Part shown: piece by piece, positions 61,615 through 64,000 of the stretch | Layout: every line of letters begins with the position of its first letter | Position numbering within the stretch: position 1 is the first letter of the stretch | Assembly (NCBI GenBank): GCA_023435305.1 | Contig: JAEYRV010000029.1 | Location: 1-64,000 of the forward strand | From: Bacillota bacterium | GTDB taxonomy: Bacteria; Bacillota; Clostridia; Acetivibrionales; DTU013 | DNA length: 64,000 nucleotides | Direction of reading: 5' to 3' | Translations under genes and position numbers: made by a program | Notes under the pieces: generated by a model | What the model saw: the letters and a program-made list of their open reading frames with translations, nothing else | Told to the model about the DNA's origin: nothing | The model's database searches: none

Positions 61615-61988
61615 AGGACTTATGCAGTTGAAGGGAGACTATATCCGAAGGGGATGTGGTCGCTCTTGATGACACCAAGATAGAGCACCCTTTACGGTAA
61701 GAAGTTGCTGTTCCTGTGTTGGCTATTTGATAATTCAGAGAAAAAACATCTTTGGTGTATGAATCTGGTATCAACGCTGCTTGTACGTTCCAATGGACTT
61801 ACAACCCCACTGTTTTAGCGTATTTGGGTGTAAGATAAAGATAAAGGCGCTCAGGCAAATTACAAAAATATTTTGCCATATCCGGCAGTACTTTTACAAG
61901 GTTTTTTAAAAAGTTTTGGCCGGATTACTGCAACTTGGGCTTTGGAGTAGCAGCATACCATTTATTGGGGGGGAACTGCATAAGTCCT
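61615..61988. mobile_element. Degenerate insertion sequence with perfect 15-bp inverted repeats
   Basis: AGGACTTATGCAGTT at 61615-61629 is repeated as an exact reverse complement, AACTGCATAAGTCCT, at 61974-61988. The 374-bp interior holds a piece of a DDE transposase (see 61651-61818), so it is an internally deleted IS. No target-site duplication is clear at the edges. Confidence 0.75.
61651..61818 (+). pseudogene. DDE transposase fragment, frameshifted
   Basis: On the plus strand the frame GDVVALDDTKIEHP is followed, after one extra T (about 61690), by YGKKLLFLCWLFDNSEKKHL and WCMNLVSTLLVRSNG, then a stop. VALDDTKIEHPYGKK with LFDNSEKKHLW resembles the first catalytic Asp region of IS4/IS701-type transposases. 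Neither N- nor C-terminus is present. Confidence 0.65.
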
Positions 61989-62199
61989 GACATAACATAC
62001 CTCCAATTAATACTTTTCCTATTATGACACATATGTCCATTAAAGGCTACTAAATTTAGACTAAATTTCTGTTAACTATTGCATTCAAATATCCATATTT
62101 ACACTGTTTTCCCTACATAAAGGCAACCTTTGGTATGGATATTGTTTCTGAATGACTTTAATAACTTCAAAGTGACCGTAAGATGGTATATAATAATAA

Positions 62200-62424
62200 G
62201 TCATACCATATGGAGAGATAGCTGTAGGCGTTGGCAGATACTATACAATATATCAGTTATTAAGTGTTTCCCAGCTTGTCATGCTTTCGATGATTGTGAT
62301 TACCGGCATGCTCATTGGATACATCAGGAACAAAAATAGTGATAATGCACGAGCTGTTTTTCGTTTGTTCTTTGTGTTGGCTGTCCTCATGACGTTAAAA
62401 GTAGTTAAATCAGTATCTTCATAA
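62200..62424 (+). pseudogene. Membrane protein fragment
   Basis: An open frame right after three in-frame TAA codons (62191-62199) encodes two hydrophobic segments: IAVGVGRYYTIYQLLSV and VMLSMIVITGMLIGYIRNK, then FRLFFVLAVLMTLKVVKSVS and a stop at 62422-62424. There is no ribosome binding site and the first ATG (62281) is internal, so this is probably a 5'-truncated gene. No family is recognised. Confidence 0.35.
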
Positions 62425-62521
62425 CATGGATATTAGCTTCAAAAAAACAAATAAACAAACTGTACAAGAATAGCGTATCAGCTCTGCCCGAAGTGTAAAA
62501 TTCCAATCCTCATCTGGCATT

Positions 62522-62690
62522 TCAACTTCTGATTTTTTCAGCCACCTTCTCCAGCTTTTCTATTCTTCTGGCCATAATTACCAAATCTGCTCCTTGCTGC
62601 GCAAAACCTATTGACATTTGGAGCCCTAACCCTGATGAAGCTCCTGTAACTACTACGACACGGCCATGCAAATCAAATATAAAATCCTCC
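62522..62690 (-). pseudogene. Short-chain dehydrogenase N-terminal fragment
   Basis: On the minus strand FDLHGRVVVVTGASSGLGLQ followed by SIGFAQQGADLVIMARRIEK and LEKVAEKIRS ends in TGA. TGASSGLG is the classical SDR cofactor motif, and ARRIEKLEKVAEKI the end of the first Rossmann unit. An AGGAGG site lies upstream, but the expected ATG is replaced (ATA), and the catalytic Tyr-X3-Lys part is missing. Confidence 0.75.
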
Positions 62691-62866
62691 TGATTGCCAT
62701 TATTGTTTTAATAATTCTCAATGATATTAATTACCCTTTAACAGAATTATTAACCAAAGCATTTCAGACTATCCATACAATTCAACTGAATATTGCTGTC
62801 GCGATTTATTTGCTTATCAACGGAGCAGTATCGATATTCAGTAAAAAAGGGGAAATGCTGAAGTAG
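62666..62866 (+). CDS. Possible small membrane protein
   Basis: A 66-codon frame with two hydrophobic helices (about 4-20 and 44-59) and a basic end. No ribosome binding site precedes ATG 62666, and it overlaps the antisense SDR relic, so it may be a chance frame in AT-rich DNA. Confidence 0.25.
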   Translation: MQIKYKILLIAIIVLIILNDINYPLTELLTKAFQTIHTIQLNIAVAIYLLINGAVSIFSKKGEMLK

Positions 62867-62875
62867 TCTAAACTA

Positions 62876-64000
62876 TTATTCTTTTTTATGTACTTTTATT
62901 GTGAGTTCATAAGATACCTCCCCATCGCCTCCTCGTTTTGTATATTGGCTATATTTTTGGTCATTTGCTGTAAGCTTATCAAATTCAGATTTGGGTATGT
63001 ATCCGCTGAAGGAATCGTCCTTAAGATTGTCCGGAAGCATCATAAGATGAGCAATATAAGGCATCCCGAAATCCCCCATCTCCCTAGATTCCGCCCATAC
63101 AAACTCCCATGGAAGGTCAATCTCAATATATATGGTGTCTTTTTTATATTCCCCATTAAAATTAAAACTGTCCATCATTTTGCCAAACATATCCATATCA
63201 ATGTCTTCTAAGGACTCATCTGTTTCCATATTCATTATATCTTCTTTAGTTAAAGCCATATCCTGAGCAATCTTATAAACCCCTAATGTAAGGTCCGATA
63301 TATCATAATCAATCTCCCCGGCTTCTTTCATTTTACTATTAATAATTTCTACATTAAAATAATCCGGTTTAATATCTTCTTTTTCTGAAATAACATATGC
63401 TGCGGAATTGTATTCACTCACTACATCTGAGCTTTCAGTCAAAGGTATATCCTGCCATTTCGACGTCACTAAAAAGGTATCTTCTATTTCCCAGACAAAT
63501 TCAATATCATATGTCGAATTGTATTGTATCCGTGGCACCTCTATGGCATCCTCATCCCAATTCGCAAACCAGCTTAATAACGCCTTCATCAGTTTTTCCA
63601 ATAGGCTAGGGGTATTTTCAATGTCTTCTGAATCTTTTTCAGCCTCTTCCATTGAATCCTGAGTGTTACTATCATCTATGTCATTCTCAAAATCTGCTTT
63701 ATCATTTTCAGAGTCTCTATACGACTTATATTCTTCAACTGTTAATCCAAGTCCCTCAGCTTCCCACTCTAACTGTATGTCGTCATTGTTCTGTTTCTTC
63801 TCATCATCTTCGGAGAGGCCTAAACCAACTATTCTCTCAAGATCTCCATCAGATTTGCTATCAACAGCACCTATCTCCTGCTTCTTCATTTTTTCTTCTT
63901 TTGAGCTTCCCTTATCACCTACCAATACGTCATATGCGCCAAAGGGAACATCATCAATCTTGTATTTACCCTCATCATCTGTGTAAACCTTTTTAGTATC
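62876..64000 (-). CDS. Partial protein with carboxypeptidase-regulatory-like start and acidic linker
   Basis: The frame runs off the right edge, so the N-terminus is outside the window; 374 residues are visible. The first visible part, TDDEGKYKIDDVPFGAYDVL, is typical of a carboxypeptidase-regulatory-like/SpaA-type beta-sandwich repeat. A long, acidic, Lys/Ser-rich low-complexity linker follows (about 30-150). A C-terminal domain of unknown family (about 155-374) contains paired aromatic and acidic segments (YDIEFVWEIEDTFLV, IYIEIDLPWEFVWAE). No anchor motif is seen at the C-terminus. It may be an extracellular protein or a lipoprotein. Confidence 0.6.
   Translation of the reverse strand, partial: DTKKVYTDDEGKYKIDDVPFGAYDVLVGDKGSSKEEKMKKQEIGAVDSKSDGDLERIVGLGLSEDDEKKQNNDDIQLEWEAEGLGLTVEEYKSYRDSENDKADFENDIDDSNTQDSMEEAEKDSEDIENTPSLLEKLMKALLSWFANWDEDAIEVPRIQYNSTYDIEFVWEIEDTFLVTSKWQDIPLTESSDVVSEYNSAAYVISEKEDIKPDYFNVEIINSKMKEAGEIDYDISDLTLGVYKIAQDMALTKEDIMNMETDESLEDIDMDMFGKMMDSFNFNGEYKKDTIYIEIDLPWEFVWAESREMGDFGMPYIAHLMMLPDNLKDDSFSGYIPKSEFDKLTANDQKYSQYTKRGGDGEVSYELTIKVHKKE

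Overview
The window looks like a chromosomal segment of a Gram-positive, anaerobic Clostridia-type bacterium (Bacillota). The evidence is strong AGGAGG ribosome binding sites with frequent TTG/GTG starts, S-layer-homology (SLH) surface proteins, an O2-sensitive hybrid cluster protein under an HcpR-type regulator, AsnA, an archaeal-type AspRS, GH116 and PadR/HAAS pairs. The genus cannot be named from sequence alone.

Layout. 1-330: array of 41-bp repeats resembling IS21-family ends. 354-14156: core genes (thioesterase, hcpR/hcp, membrane-anchored subtilase, topB, asnA, SDR epimerase, a Gln-rich membrane protein, a RecA/KaiC-like plus PPDK-N protein, tadA). 14318-30012: a tRNA-Ser integration hotspot. 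A 15.4-kb island lies between two copies of the 10-bp core ACTCGAAATC (14553-14562 and 29956-29965) and splits a tRNA-Ser gene: the 5' half is at 14521, the 3' half ends at 30012. The island carries its own intact tRNA-Ser(CGA), a mazF-xis-int operon, a sigma-like gene broken by an amber codon, an orphan c-di-GMP-I riboswitch, and a cargo operon HTH - histidine kinase - response regulator - two DUF2442-like proteins - giant LRR/SLH surface protein. Small regulators and a DUF4143 ATPase follow.

30022-39803: a repeat-rich, rearranged surface-protein region. Two copies of a ~0.35-0.4-kb intergenic repeat, each containing a MITE-like inverted-repeat element, flank an orphan 375-aa gene and an N-terminally truncated FG-GAP protein. 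Two large extracellular proteins follow (cadherin-like/Ig-like and FG-GAP/FnIII). At about 39250 a truncated FG-GAP gene meets a truncated LytTR response regulator head to head, which marks a deletion, inversion or assembly joint.

39796-59004: AgrC-like kinase, AraC-VOC fusion, aspS2 with a candidate leader-peptide attenuator, a DUF815 ATPase/membrane protein/GH116 operon, a TetR-controlled FtsX-type ABC exporter with matching palindromic operators, nfo and ogt DNA repair genes, a PadR-HAAS pair, an alpha/beta hydrolase, an O-acetylhomoserine sulfhydrylase and an SLH protein. 59230-64000: a second tRNA-Ser (GGA) with an integrase C-terminal remnant, an AT-rich ABC exporter, an IS relic with perfect 15-bp inverted repeats, an SDR relic and a partial surface protein running off the window. 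The most unusual items are the tRNA-splitting island that brings a replacement tRNA, the orphan c-di-GMP riboswitch beside a broken sigma gene, and the His-codon-rich leader before aspS2.
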